A stretch of DNA of 64,000 nucleotides from CBDDLD01 sp965250025 (GCA_965250025.1 OZ252283.1:310001-374000); one strand, 5' to 3'; numbered from the stretch's first letter, positions 18,045 to 27,369 are shown. The notes: generated from the sequence alone by a model not told the origin. Numbers and translations: made by a program.

Positions 18045-18827
18045 TTATTGTATTTTGAGTTGGTATTTTTTTAGCATTGGTTGGCTGTAAATATACAAGC
18101 TTTCATTGGTTACAAAAAACTGATTTATTAACAAGTCAGGACTTTCAATAACCTCAATTTTATCTGCATTCTTCTTTATAATTCCAAAATGGTTCTCGTT
18201 TTTTAAAACCACAATATTTTTGGTTATCGCCATATTTGTATAACCATTATTTTCAATTTTATTGAGAAGGCTTCCAAAGTAATTGTATATGTAGAGATAT
18301 TCTTCTGTAAGTAAAAAACAATAATTGTAATTGCTTTTAAGATCGATCACTTTTGATTGAATAGGAACCGTTTTTATTCGTGTATTATCAGCGAGATAAT
18401 CATAAAGTTCTAACTGTTGTAAATCCATATTAAAGATCCATAGGGTATTGTCGTAGCCTGTGGTAGTGTGAGATACATTCTTATAATCACTCAACGTGTT
18501 AAAGTCAATTTTGTAGATCTCAGCCAATCTGTTATCTAAGATGACAACAGTGTTGAAATCTCTATAAAACAGAACCATTTTTAAAGGATTGAATGTATCG
18601 GCAGTTGATATTTTTCCCAATTGAAAATTGGTATACGTTATGGTAGTATCCTTTGTTTTTTTGTGAAATGTATAGTCTTTGGTATCATAGTAGTAGGTAC
18701 CAAAAGCATCTGCGCCATAAATATTTTCTGCACCAATATTGGTGGAATCTAATAATGAAAGATTTACCTTTTCCTGAGAAAATGCAGTGAACGATACCAG
18801 TAATACTATCAGAAATCTTTGGCGCAT
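18045..18827 (-). CDS. Exported propeller-like protein of unknown function
   Basis: A 260-residue protein with a signal peptide (MRQRFLIVLLVSFTAFSQ). The mature part is a succession of short strand pairs with repeated aromatic/Asp patterns (NTLWIFNMDLQQLELYDYL, ENHFGIIKKNADKIEVIE), suggesting a beta-propeller; no named family is recognised. The ATG at 18827 is chosen over 18893 because it places the signal peptide at the N-terminus. It is 75 bp downstream of the response regulator and 2 bp upstream of the deoxynucleoside kinase. Confidence 0.7.
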   Translation of the reverse strand: MRQRFLIVLLVSFTAFSQEKVNLSLLDSTNIGAENIYGADAFGTYYYDTKDYTFHKKTKDTTITYTNFQLGKISTADTFNPLKMVLFYRDFNTVVILDNRLAEIYKIDFNTLSDYKNVSHTTTGYDNTLWIFNMDLQQLELYDYLADNTRIKTVPIQSKVIDLKSNYNYCFLLTEEYLYIYNYFGSLLNKIENNGYTNMAITKNIVVLKNENHFGIIKKNADKIEVIESPDLLINQFFVTNESLYIYSQPMLKKYQLKIQ

Positions 18828-18902
18828 AGTAGCTTGAAAATTACAAAAATTAGACCATTTAGTAACGCTACAAAGAAATAATTGTTTTGACAAGGTACAT
18901 TG

Positions 18903-19586
18903 TCAATCTGTTAATTTGTATCCAAAGCCTCTTACATTGATGATTTGAAGACTCTGATCTTGCTGTAATTTTTTTCTAAGCTTGGTAATGAAAACATCCA
19001 TACTTCTTGCAGAAAAGAAATCGTCGTTCCCCCAGAGTTTGTTTAATATGAGGGAGCGATCTAATACACTGTTTTTATTCTTGATAAGGTGGAATAGAAG
19101 GTGGGCTTCTCTGTGTGTCAATTGGATAGAGCCATTAGTTTCAAACTGTAACGTTTGTTTAGGAAAATCAAAGGTGTATTTCCCAATTTTAATAACATCA
19201 GATTGCTGTTGTATTTTAATTCTGTTGAGTAGGTTGTGAATACGTACAATGAGCTCTTCCATGCTAAAAGGTTTCTTTAAATAATCATTGCCGCCGATAG
19301 TAAACCCCTCAACCACATCTTGTGTCTGAGATTTAGCGGTAAGGAATATAATGGGGATGGTATCATCAACAGCTCTGATATCTTTAGCTAATGTAAAACC
19401 GTCTTTTTTGGGCATCATAACATCCAAGACTAACAATTCGGGTTGTTCGTTAAGATAACTTTCGTATGCCTCTTGACCATCTTTGCAGTGCAATACCTCA
19501 AAACCTCTAGTCTCCAGACTTTCTTTGATGATGAGCCCGAGAGAAGCTTCATCTTCAGCCAATAGTATCTTTATGGTATTAGTCAT
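18903..19586 (-). CDS. OmpR-family response regulator
   Basis: A DNA-binding response regulator of 227 residues. The receiver domain has the acidic pocket AEDE near residue 10, phospho-acceptor Asp55 in LLVLDVMMPKKDG, Thr/Ser in FLTAKS and Lys in KKPFSMEEL. The C-terminal winged helix (about 130-227) ends RGFGYKLTD. Its start overlaps the kinase gene's 3' end by 8 bp. Three phased GTTAAC repeats upstream of the kinase gene (21157-21182) are the natural candidate for its own binding site, since OmpR-type proteins bind direct repeats of 10-11 bp. Confidence 0.96.
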   Translation of the reverse strand: MTNTIKILLAEDEASLGLIIKESLETRGFEVLHCKDGQEAYESYLNEQPELLVLDVMMPKKDGFTLAKDIRAVDDTIPIIFLTAKSQTQDVVEGFTIGGNDYLKKPFSMEELIVRIHNLLNRIKIQQQSDVIKIGKYTFDFPKQTLQFETNGSIQLTHREAHLLFHLIKNKNSVLDRSLILNKLWGNDDFFSARSMDVFITKLRKKLQQDQSLQIINVRGFGYKLTD

Positions 19587-21117
19587 TAGGAAGGTCTATT
19601 TTGAATGTGGTTAGTGCATTAGATAAATCTAAGGTTATGGTGCCTTGGTGTTTGTTAATAATGGTTTTGGTATAGTATAAACCAATTCCAAAACCTTTAA
19701 CATCATGTGTGTTACCTTTTGGAACACGGTAAAATTTTTCAAATATTCTGTCCTTATTGGCTTTGCTGAGGTTCTGTCCGTTATCTGAGATCAAGATTTG
19801 AACCGATCGAGGGTTTTTAATAATACTTACCTCAATATTATTGCCACCATATTTTATGGCATTGTCTAAAATGTTATTGATAGCATTTTCAAAGTGAAAC
19901 GGATCTACATGAATCATCAGTTCGACATCATCATGATTCATTTTAAATGTTTTAGTGGTCTCTTGCACTTTAAATTTGTTTACCAGATTGGTTAACAATT
20001 GCACAAGGTCAATACGATCATACTTAAGGTCCAAATTATTGCTGTCCAGAGATGCGGTTTCTAAAAGCTTTTCAACCATAATATTAAGCTTTGATAGCTG
20101 GTTGGAAGAGACTTCAATGTAGGTCTTAGTTTTTTCTTTGTCTTCAATAACATTGAAGCTATTAATGCTCTCTAATGCTACACCAATAGTTGCTATAGGT
20201 GTTTTAAACTCGTGTGTGATGTTACTGATAAGATCATTTTTAATTTCTGCCAGTTGTTTTTGGGTTTTTATGATTTTAAGGAGGTAAAATAAGCAACTGA
20301 TTACTGCTAAAACTAAGAGTGTCGAAATAAGAATGCCTCCTAGAATGCGCCTTAAAACCATTTGTGTTTCGTTGGTAAAAGTAATACTCAATTCACTATC
20401 CTCTGGTAAAAAAGCAGATCTTGAAAACGTATTTAAAAAATTGTGACCTTGCTCAGAACTGCTAATTGAGTCTCTAATAATTATACTATTAAAGTATTTG
20501 TGATGCCGGTTAGGATCTTTGAATTTTAAATTAAAATCTACATCGATGTGTTTTCTGGCCAGTTCAATTTTTAATAAGCTGTCCACATCTTTTAAAACCA
20601 GTGTGTCGTTGTTAATGGAGATCACAACTTTAGACGTAAGCATTTCAATATCGGAGAATTCAAATTTACTATCCTTATACTTTATATCTTTGAGTCGATG
20701 TCTCATAGTGTCAATATTCATAGTATTACCTACACCTTGTTTGCTTCTCATCATGGAATCGGCTTCAAAACCTCTGAATATTGCGACCCCTTTAATGGAA
20801 TCAATATCAAGAGAACCCATACTTCCAAATTGAGCGTTATTCTCATCGATACTTTTGGTGACTTGATCAAACCATCCTCCTTCTTTAAATGCATCCTTTT
20901 GATAGGTGCTGTCAATAGCAAAACCTAAAGTTGTTTTTTGAGCGAGATTGGCATAGTAATCGTCAACAGCCTTATCAAGACTGGTTTGTACATCATTGAT
21001 CAGCTGTTGTTTGTTAATGAGGTAGTTCTTATAGTTCCAGTAGATCTGAATCCCAATAGTACAGGCAATAACAAATACTATGGTGTATAAGATCCATCTA
21101 TAACGTTTATCATTCAT
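19579..21117 (-). CDS. Membrane sensor histidine kinase
   Basis: A 512-residue kinase: TM1 at about 9-27, a periplasmic sensor region of about 230 residues without recognisable domain, TM2 at about 258-280, then HisKA with phospho-acceptor His302 in SNITHEFKTPIATIG. The HATPase_c domain has N-box HFENAINNILDNAIKYGG, G1 ISDNGQ, and FRVPKGN...GFGIGLYY. It overlaps the response regulator by 8 bp. A TATTTTTG box lies only 5 bp upstream of its ATG, so the mRNA may be leaderless or nearly so. It is divergent from the GLPGLI operon and shares its control region. Confidence 0.95.
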   Translation of the reverse strand: MNDKRYRWILYTIVFVIACTIGIQIYWNYKNYLINKQQLINDVQTSLDKAVDDYYANLAQKTTLGFAIDSTYQKDAFKEGGWFDQVTKSIDENNAQFGSMGSLDIDSIKGVAIFRGFEADSMMRSKQGVGNTMNIDTMRHRLKDIKYKDSKFEFSDIEMLTSKVVISINNDTLVLKDVDSLLKIELARKHIDVDFNLKFKDPNRHHKYFNSIIIRDSISSSEQGHNFLNTFSRSAFLPEDSELSITFTNETQMVLRRILGGILISTLLVLAVISCLFYLLKIIKTQKQLAEIKNDLISNITHEFKTPIATIGVALESINSFNVIEDKEKTKTYIEVSSNQLSKLNIMVEKLLETASLDSNNLDLKYDRIDLVQLLTNLVNKFKVQETTKTFKMNHDDVELMIHVDPFHFENAINNILDNAIKYGGNNIEVSIIKNPRSVQILISDNGQNLSKANKDRIFEKFYRVPKGNTHDVKGFGIGLYYTKTIINKHQGTITLDLSNALTTFKIDLPND

Positions 21118-21121
21118 ACTT

Positions 21122-21129
21122 CAAAAATA
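21122..21129 (-). promoter_or_regulatory. Promoter -7 box of the kinase/regulator operon
   Basis: On the minus strand this is TATTTTTG, an exact TAnnTTTG, ending 4 bp before the ATG (21117). The predicted start site falls at or next to the start codon. No TTG is seen at -33; the GTTAAC repeats lie further upstream instead. Confidence 0.5.
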
Positions 21130-21156
21130 AATGTTAAAAATTAGCTGCACTAATCG

Positions 21157-21182
21157 GTTAACACTCGTTAACACTAGTTAAC
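21157..21182. promoter_or_regulatory. Three 10-bp-phased GTTAAC repeats, candidate response-regulator operator
   Basis: GTTAAC occurs at 21157, 21167 and 21177, exactly 10 bp apart, within the repeat GTTAACACTN. The array lies between the divergent kinase (minus) and GLPGLI (plus) operons, about 28 bp from one -7 box and 23 bp from the other, where -33 elements would be. Direct repeats with one helical turn spacing are the usual target layout of OmpR-type regulators such as the one encoded here. GTTAAC is itself a palindrome, so orientation is ambiguous. Confidence 0.65.
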
Positions 21183-21204
21183 TTAAAACTAAAAAAGCTG
21201 TATG

Positions 21205-21212
21205 CATTTTTG
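21205..21212 (+). promoter_or_regulatory. Probable -7 box of the GLPGLI operon
   Basis: CATTTTTG differs from TAnnTTTG at one base, lies 31 bp before the ATG at 21243 and 22 bp after the last GTTAAC repeat. A weak box plus adjacent repeats suggests activation. Confidence 0.4.
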
Positions 21213-21242
21213 TACAGTATTAATCATAAAAAATAATAAACA

Positions 21243-21611
21243 ATGAAACAATGTATTGCAATTTTAGCCTTAATGCTAAGTACGTTAATTTATGGCCAGT
21301 CGACATTAGTTCATCACGAGTTAGTTGATGTTAAATTTGAAGATGTTAGTATCACAGTCACTGCCGACTCGGCTGAAGAGGTTAGGTCTTCATTTGCTAT
21401 AGAAGATCTTAAAGAGATATATCAAGATACTGAGGCGGGTAAAGACATGTCGTTTAAAATTATATGTAACGGAGATACGATGTCTAATGGCGAAAAAGCA
21501 AAGATGTCGTATGCTATAAATGGTAACTCAGACGATATGGAGGGCTTTTTTAAGCTTGTGGAAAAAGCCAAAGCTTCGGCAATTAAATATTATGAAATAA
21601 ACAAGGGATGA
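21243..21611 (+). CDS. Small exported protein of unknown function
   Basis: A 122-residue protein with a signal peptide (MKQCIAILALMLSTLIYGQ) and a compact acidic mature part. No family is recognised. Its stop overlaps the next gene's start as ATGA (21608-21611), so it is translationally coupled to the first GLPGLI protein and is the first gene of the operon facing the phased operator. The function is probably tied to the GLPGLI protein, for instance as a periplasmic partner; this is inference. Confidence 0.75.
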   Translation: MKQCIAILALMLSTLIYGQSTLVHHELVDVKFEDVSITVTADSAEEVRSSFAIEDLKEIYQDTEAGKDMSFKIICNGDTMSNGEKAKMSYAINGNSDDMEGFFKLVEKAKASAIKYYEINKG

Positions 21612-22453
21612 TTACAATTAGCAGAGTTATAGTTATTGCATTGTCCTTAATAGTTTTTAAAGCTAATGCTCAGGATTTTCAAGGAGTTGCTACTTATAAG
21701 ACTAAGCGTAAAGTCGATTTAAAAATGGATAGTACTCAGGTGAGTTCTGAGATGCAGGATCAAATGATGGAAATGTTGAAGAAGCAGTTTGAAAAGACGT
21801 ATACTTTAACATTTGATGCCACATCCTCCATATACAAAGAAGAAGAATCTTTAAGTAAACCACAGATGGGAGGTGTACAAGTGATGATGTTCAATACAGG
21901 GGGTGCAGATATTTTATATAAGAACATTAAAGAGGAACGCTATACCAATCAGAATGACGTTTATGGTAAGATCTTTTTAGTAAAAGATACTTTAAATGCG
22001 TTTGACTGGAAGCTTGAAGGAGAGACAAAGCATATCGGTGAGTATACCTGTTATAAGGCCACATTTACCAGAGAAATAGAAGTTAGAGAAAGCGGTATTA
22101 GTTTTAATGGCGATAAAGACCTTAACGAACGTGAGGTTACTAAAAAGACACAAGTGGTGACCGCTTGGTATACGCCTCAAATACCTGTAAATAATGGACC
22201 TGAAAGTTATTACGGATTACCGGGATTAATTTTAGAGATAAACGATGGTCAGCAAACCATTATTTGTAGCAAGATTGTATTAAACCCAAAAGAGAAAGTC
22301 GAAATTAAAGAACCTAAAAAAGGGAAAAAAGTATCTCAGGATGCCTTTAACAAGATTATGGAGAAGAAGATGAAAGAGATGGAAGAGCGTTACAGACCCA
22401 GAGATCGTGATAAAAGTGATGGACAAACTTTTGAAATCAGAATTGGAGGTTAA
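21608..22453 (+). CDS. GLPGLI family exported protein, copy 1
   Basis: A 281-residue protein with a signal peptide ending KANAQ. It carries the family signature GLPGLI at 203-208, preceded by AWYTPQIPVNNGPESYY and followed by LEINDG and CSKIVLNPKEK. GLPGLI proteins are Bacteroidetes-specific, exported and of unknown function, often next to TonB-type outer membrane proteins. A basic, Lys/Glu-rich C-terminus follows the signature. Coupled by ATGA to the upstream small protein. Confidence 0.9.
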   Translation: MITISRVIVIALSLIVFKANAQDFQGVATYKTKRKVDLKMDSTQVSSEMQDQMMEMLKKQFEKTYTLTFDATSSIYKEEESLSKPQMGGVQVMMFNTGGADILYKNIKEERYTNQNDVYGKIFLVKDTLNAFDWKLEGETKHIGEYTCYKATFTREIEVRESGISFNGDKDLNEREVTKKTQVVTAWYTPQIPVNNGPESYYGLPGLILEINDGQQTIICSKIVLNPKEKVEIKEPKKGKKVSQDAFNKIMEKKMKEMEERYRPRDRDKSDGQTFEIRIGG

Positions 22454-22593
22454 ATACATTTTATGGTCTTTAATACCCTAGATCTAGGCTTTCAGTTCAA
22501 AAAAGGAGATAAATCTTTTAGAAAACCATATTTTTAGAATGATACCTATGTTAATATTATAATAAACGAAATTTATTTTGTTTAATGTTTATA

Positions 22594-22601
22594 TATATTT
22601 G
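22594..22601 (+). promoter_or_regulatory. Possible promoter -7 box before GLPGLI copy 2
   Basis: TATATTTG matches TAnnTTTG, 27 bp upstream of the ATG at 22629, within a 175-bp gap. The flanking DNA is very AT-rich, so chance matches are likely. Confidence 0.4.
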
Positions 22602-22628
22602 TTAAACAAAAAAATATTTTCTTTTATT

Positions 22629-23501
22629 ATGAAATCAATACTTCTAAAAATTAGTGTGTTAGCGTTCTTTGTTTTATGGAAAACCGATATTGATGAGCAT
22701 GCATTTGTAGGTGTATCACTAACTCAAGAGTTTCAGGGGCAAGCATTCTATGTGTCTAAGTCAAAAATGGAACTTGGCAGATGGGGAGCACGATTGAGTG
22801 AAGCTCAAAAAAAACAAGTAGAAGCACGTCTTAAGAACAGGCTTGAGAAAGAGTATGTGTTAACCTTCAATAAGAAAGAAGCATTATTTTATGAAGATGA
22901 GAAACTGGATGCCTTGTCTGGGGCAACAGATTCATGGGGTAAGAACTTTGCGCCAGGTAAGCAGTACAAAAACGTAAAGACAAATGCACAGATTCAGAGT
23001 CAGGAGTTTTACGGTAAAAAGTTTTTGGTGAAAGATGAATTGCAAAGTATAGATTGGAAACTGGAAAAAGAATCTAAGCAGATAGGTAACTATGTTTGTT
23101 TTAAAGCAACAGCTTCAATCCCTACAAACGATTTAATGTGGTACGATTTTTCATGGAGTCGATTGAGAAGCGCAAACACTATAGAAAAGCAATCGGATTC
23201 AACAAGAATAGACGCCAAAGCACCTGAAGTTTCTATGACCAAAGTTGAAGCCTGGTATGCGCCACAAATACCAGTTAGGCATGGGCCATTAGAATATTGG
23301 GGATTGCCAGGGCTAATATTAGAAGTAAGTGCAGGTAATACGACCATGTTGTGTGTGAAAATAGTGATGAACCCAAAAGAAAAACTAGAGATTGTAGCGC
23401 CAGATAAAGGTAAAGAAATCACTAAGGCTAAATACCAGGAAACCATCATGAATAAAATGAAGGAGTTTCGCAATAACAGGATGGGTAGGCGACGAGGCTG
23501 A
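22629..23501 (+). CDS. GLPGLI family exported protein, copy 2
   Basis: A 290-residue paralogue of the flanking proteins. The signature GLPGLI is at 225-230 in AWYAPQIPVRHGPLEYWGLPG, followed by LEVSAGNTTMLCVKIVMNPKEK. The N-terminal hydrophobic segment is a less typical signal peptide (it lacks a clear cleavage site before VSLTQEFQG). The ATG at 22629 is chosen because the longer frame lacks a plausible start. It shares the WGARLSEAQKKQVEARLKNRLEKEY helix with copy 3 (WGRRELTEQQKKQ), so these two are closer to each other than to copy 1. Confidence 0.88.
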   Translation: MKSILLKISVLAFFVLWKTDIDEHAFVGVSLTQEFQGQAFYVSKSKMELGRWGARLSEAQKKQVEARLKNRLEKEYVLTFNKKEALFYEDEKLDALSGATDSWGKNFAPGKQYKNVKTNAQIQSQEFYGKKFLVKDELQSIDWKLEKESKQIGNYVCFKATASIPTNDLMWYDFSWSRLRSANTIEKQSDSTRIDAKAPEVSMTKVEAWYAPQIPVRHGPLEYWGLPGLILEVSAGNTTMLCVKIVMNPKEKLEIVAPDKGKEITKAKYQETIMNKMKEFRNNRMGRRRG

Positions 23502-23626
23502 TTAACAAAAGTTTAACACAATAGGTTTTTAACCTTTTGCAGTTGAACGAGTCTAATTAGTCATTAAAATAGTCGATTGTAAGTAAATCTAACGTTTTTT
23601 TAAGAAGTACTTAGCGTTTGTAAACT

Positions 23627-23634
23627 TACATTTG
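23627..23634 (+). promoter_or_regulatory. Possible promoter -7 box before GLPGLI copy 3
   Basis: TACATTTG matches TAnnTTTG, 23 bp before the ATG at 23658. The 156-bp gap suggests copy 3 and the outer membrane gene can be transcribed separately. Confidence 0.45.
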
Positions 23635-23657
23635 TTTATCAACACTAAACATTTAAG

Positions 23658-24560
23658 ATGAAAAAGTTATTTTTTAAAGCCACATCATTTCTATTATTCT
23701 GTTTTTGTACACTAACATTTGCTCAAGAATTTCAAGGCAAAGCCTATTATTCAACCAAGACGACCATGGATATGGATAATTGGGGAAGGCGGGAATTAAC
23801 CGAACAGCAGAAAAAACAGATTGCCGAGCGGATGAAAAGTTTTTTGGAAAAAACATACGTGTTGACTTTCAATAAAGAGGCATCTCTATACAAGGAAGAC
23901 GAAAAGTTAGAAGCACCGGGAACACGAGGCTTTGGAATGTGGGGGAGCAGTTTTAGTGCAGGACCTCAATATAAAAATGTAAAGACCAAACAATTTTTAC
24001 AAGATCAGGAATTTTTTGGCAAGCAGTTTTTAATTAAAGAAGAATTGAAGCCTTTAGAATGGAAAATGGGAACAGAAACCAAGCAAATTGGAAAGTATAC
24101 CTGTTTTAAAGCTACAGCTATTAAAGAGGTAGATGAATTTGATTGGAGAAGTATGAGACGTCGAAACAGAGATGAAAAGAAAGAAGGTGATAAAGAAAAA
24201 GATTCTACTAAAGTTGAGGCTACGGATGCAGAAAAAGAAGATGATGATCCAATGAAAGACATTGAAGTGCCAAAAACCATTGAAGTGGTAGCTTGGTATA
24301 CACCTCAAATACCCATAAATCAAGGGCCTGGCGAGTACTGGGGACTTCCCGGACTTATCTTAGAGATCAGTGCGGACAGAACAACAATTTTATGCTCAAA
24401 AATAGTGATGAATCCTGACGAAAAGGAAGAGATCAAAATGCCGGAAAAAGGAAAAGAAGTCACTAAAAAAGAATATAACGAAATCATTACACAAAAAATG
24501 AAAGAAATGCGTGAGATGTACAGAGGACGGGGTAGAGGTCGAGGGCGATCACGTTTCTAA
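23658..24560 (+). CDS. GLPGLI family exported protein, copy 3
   Basis: A 300-residue protein with a clear signal peptide (ending LTFAQ). GLPGLI is at 229-234 in PINQGPGEYWGLPG, followed by LEISADRTTILCSKIVMNP. Between the core and the signature it has an extra acidic, Lys/Glu/Asp-rich insert (about 165-200) absent from copy 1. The C-terminus is Arg/Gly-rich (YRGRGRGRGRS). The outer membrane protein gene follows after 43 bp, so they are likely cotranscribed. Confidence 0.9.
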   Translation: MKKLFFKATSFLLFCFCTLTFAQEFQGKAYYSTKTTMDMDNWGRRELTEQQKKQIAERMKSFLEKTYVLTFNKEASLYKEDEKLEAPGTRGFGMWGSSFSAGPQYKNVKTKQFLQDQEFFGKQFLIKEELKPLEWKMGTETKQIGKYTCFKATAIKEVDEFDWRSMRRRNRDEKKEGDKEKDSTKVEATDAEKEDDDPMKDIEVPKTIEVVAWYTPQIPINQGPGEYWGLPGLILEISADRTTILCSKIVMNPDEKEEIKMPEKGKEVTKKEYNEIITQKMKEMREMYRGRGRGRGRSRF

Positions 24561-24603
24561 TCAAAATAATTACCTTAACCAAAAGAGCAGTTACAAAAAC
24601 ATT

Positions 24604-27360
24604 ATGAAAAACATTATTTTTATGGCGTTGCTATGTGCAACTAACTTCACTATTGCCCAAATTAAAATGCAGGGTGTGGTAAAAGATAGCATAGGAAAGC
24701 CATTAGAGCTGGCCAATGTCATTGCTATCAATCAAGGGACAAATGCTTTGGAATCTTATGCCATAACAAACGATAAAGGGAAGTATATCTTGTCTTTGAG
24801 TAAAAACACAGCGTACAAACTACAGGTAAGCTACATAGGTATGAAAACTTATGAAGAGGCCTTTTCTACAAAGGAAACGAATGTCACTAAGGATTTTACA
24901 TTAGAGCTCGATAACGCATTGGATGCTGTAGAACTTACTTATGAGATGCCCGTGACCATCAAAGGTGATACACTCATCTATAATGCAGATTCTTTCAAAG
25001 ATGGCACCGAACGAAAATTGGAGGACGTTTTAGAAAAGCTACCAGGCGTGGAAGTTACTGATGATGGAGAAATTGAGGTTGAAGGGCAACGTGTTAGTAA
25101 AGTTATGGTAGATGGCAAAGATTTCTTTGATGGTGATACCAAGTTGGCAACCAAGAACATTCCATCTAATGCTGTAGATAAAGTTCAGGTGTTGAAAAAC
25201 TTTTCAGAGGTAAGTCAAACCAGAAGTGTAACAAACAATCAGGATAATGTGGCGATCAATATAAAACTAAAGGAAGGTAAAAAGAATTTTTGGTTTGGAA
25301 ATGTTACCGCCGGAGGAGGTGTGTCTACGGATGATGGGCTTTATTTAGTACAACCCAAGCTGTTTTATTACAGTCCAAAGTATAGCATTAATCTCATTGG
25401 AGATATGAACAATACTGGCGATGTAGCATTTACCAGAAGTGATTTCTTTAGGTTTTCGGGAGGATTCAGAGCACCAAGTCGTAGCAGTGGTACAAGTCTC
25501 AATTTAGGAAGTAATAATTTAGGGTTTGTAGGCTTACAGAATAATAGGGCATTAGACATCGAAACTAAATTTGGAGCAGCAAACTTTAGTTATTCGCCAA
25601 AAGAAACTTTGGATATAAGTGGCTTTGGAATCTTTAATAGCAATCGAACGACATTACTTGAACGCAACGATGTTATTTATACGGATGAAGATTTAGGCAT
25701 TCCAAATGAGATTACTAGTGATAGAACGCGACAACGTAGCGATTTAGCCATGCTAAAATTGAGTGCTACTTACAAGCCGAATGCTAACAATCAATTGGAT
25801 TATGATGTATTGGGAAGAGTGTCTAAAGAATCTCAGGATCAGTTCAGAGTGTCTAATGTGGTAGGGGATATTGATCAGTTTGAAGATAATACTCCATACA
25901 GTATCAATCAGAATTTAAATTATTATTACACATTAAACGAGAATAATATTTTTGCGCTCGAAGTACAGCATTTATGGCAAGATGAAGATCCGTTTTATAA
26001 TGCGCTGTTAGAGAATGACCCAACAAATAATGATAATGGGTTTGATCCGGACGATAACCTTCCGGATCCGGATTCGTATGACAGTATCGCTGAAGGTCTT
26101 GGTTTAGATCGCGATCAATTCAATTATAATGTTAATCAGGATAGACGTGTAAGATCAAATCAGATTGATGCTAAATTAGATTATTGGAATGTCTTAAATG
26201 CTAAGAGTAATATCAATTTTACATTAGGCGCCATATACAGTCGTCAGCTTTTTAATACGAACCTGTTTCAGTTCTTAGATAATGGTAATGTGTTTGATCC
26301 GACGCCTATTGATACGGACCTTTCAGATACGAACGATACCGATTACCGATTCAGTGATGTGTATTTAGGAGCTACATATACGGTTAAGGCAGGTAAGTTT
26401 ACCATAGCGCCGGCAGTATCTTTTCATGCCTACGGGAATAAGAATTTTCAGTTTGATGAAGAATTTGAAGATAACTTTTACAGAGTACTGCCAAGCTTAG
26501 ATGTGCGTTTGCAACTGAAGAAAAGTGAGCGACTGAACTTTAGATATAACATGCAGAATCAATTCACGGATGTTACAAATCTGGCAAAAGGTTTGGTATT
26601 GAATAGTTATAACAATTTGTTCACCGGGAACCCTGAATTGGAAAATTCATTATCTCATAACCTTACTCTAAGTTACTTTAGTTTTAACCTGTTCAATTAT
26701 ACTAATGTACGCGCTTTTATAAACTATAGTATAAGAGAAGATCAGATCAGGAATTTGACCAATTTTGAAAGTGTGATCCGTTCGAGTTCACCATTTAACT
26801 CTTCGTTTGCAGACGAAACGTTAACTGCAAATGGTAACTTTCAGAGAACCTTTGGGAAACTAAGAGCAACCATTGGTGGTACATTAACGTATAGTAAATT
26901 TAATCAGTTTATTCAGGGAAGGCGATCGGTTAATGAGAATTACTCGCAGAATTATAATGCACAGTTAAGAACAAATTTCAGGGAAGCGCCAAATGTAGAA
27001 CTGAACTACAGATTAGGTATCCAGGATAATGATCAGGGTGCTACACGAGCAAAGTTCTATACCCATGCGCCATCTGTAGAATTTGATGCGTATATATTCA
27101 AAACCTTAACATTCCGAACGGAATATGCATACAATAATTTAAGTGATGAGAACGGAACCCTTAATAGTTTTGATATTTGGGATGCGTCATTATCGTACCG
27201 AAAAGACAGAGATGCTAAATGGGAGTATGAGATCAGAGCTACCAATTTATTGAACACACAATCTCGAGCACAAAGCAGTTCTACAGATATATCGGTATTT
27301 ACTTCAGAGTATTTTATTCAGCCGCGATTTATTACGTTTAGATTACGTTATGAGCTGTAA
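24604..27360 (+). CDS. TonB-receptor-type outer membrane beta-barrel protein
   Basis: A 918-residue outer membrane protein. It has a signal peptide (residues 1-18), a carboxypeptidase-regulatory-like domain (about 20-105: GVVKDSIGKPLELANVIAIN), then a plug-like domain (YNADSFKDGTERKLEDVLEKLPGVEV, split as YNADSFKDGTE and LEDVLEKLPGVEV; VMVDGKDFFDGDT). A long barrel with alternating aromatic strands follows, ending FITFRLRYEL. No canonical TonB box is evident, so this may be a barrel of the OMP_b-brl_3 type instead of an energised transporter. The ATG at 24604 gives the signal peptide; the longer frame overlaps copy 3. Confidence 0.88.
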   Translation: MKNIIFMALLCATNFTIAQIKMQGVVKDSIGKPLELANVIAINQGTNALESYAITNDKGKYILSLSKNTAYKLQVSYIGMKTYEEAFSTKETNVTKDFTLELDNALDAVELTYEMPVTIKGDTLIYNADSFKDGTERKLEDVLEKLPGVEVTDDGEIEVEGQRVSKVMVDGKDFFDGDTKLATKNIPSNAVDKVQVLKNFSEVSQTRSVTNNQDNVAINIKLKEGKKNFWFGNVTAGGGVSTDDGLYLVQPKLFYYSPKYSINLIGDMNNTGDVAFTRSDFFRFSGGFRAPSRSSGTSLNLGSNNLGFVGLQNNRALDIETKFGAANFSYSPKETLDISGFGIFNSNRTTLLERNDVIYTDEDLGIPNEITSDRTRQRSDLAMLKLSATYKPNANNQLDYDVLGRVSKESQDQFRVSNVVGDIDQFEDNTPYSINQNLNYYYTLNENNIFALEVQHLWQDEDPFYNALLENDPTNNDNGFDPDDNLPDPDSYDSIAEGLGLDRDQFNYNVNQDRRVRSNQIDAKLDYWNVLNAKSNINFTLGAIYSRQLFNTNLFQFLDNGNVFDPTPIDTDLSDTNDTDYRFSDVYLGATYTVKAGKFTIAPAVSFHAYGNKNFQFDEEFEDNFYRVLPSLDVRLQLKKSERLNFRYNMQNQFTDVTNLAKGLVLNSYNNLFTGNPELENSLSHNLTLSYFSFNLFNYTNVRAFINYSIREDQIRNLTNFESVIRSSSPFNSSFADETLTANGNFQRTFGKLRATIGGTLTYSKFNQFIQGRRSVNENYSQNYNAQLRTNFREAPNVELNYRLGIQDNDQGATRAKFYTHAPSVEFDAYIFKTLTFRTEYAYNNLSDENGTLNSFDIWDASLSYRKDRDAKWEYEIRATNLLNTQSRAQSSSTDISVFTSEYFIQPRFITFRLRYEL

Positions 27361-27369
27361 AAAAACAAA

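Noticed and set aside
23502..23533. TTAAC repeats at 23502, 23513 and 23529 as a second binding site of the two-component regulator
   Set aside because: Spacing is irregular (11 and 16 bp), the site is about 95 bp upstream of the candidate promoter, and it partly forms a small hairpin after GLPGLI copy 2.
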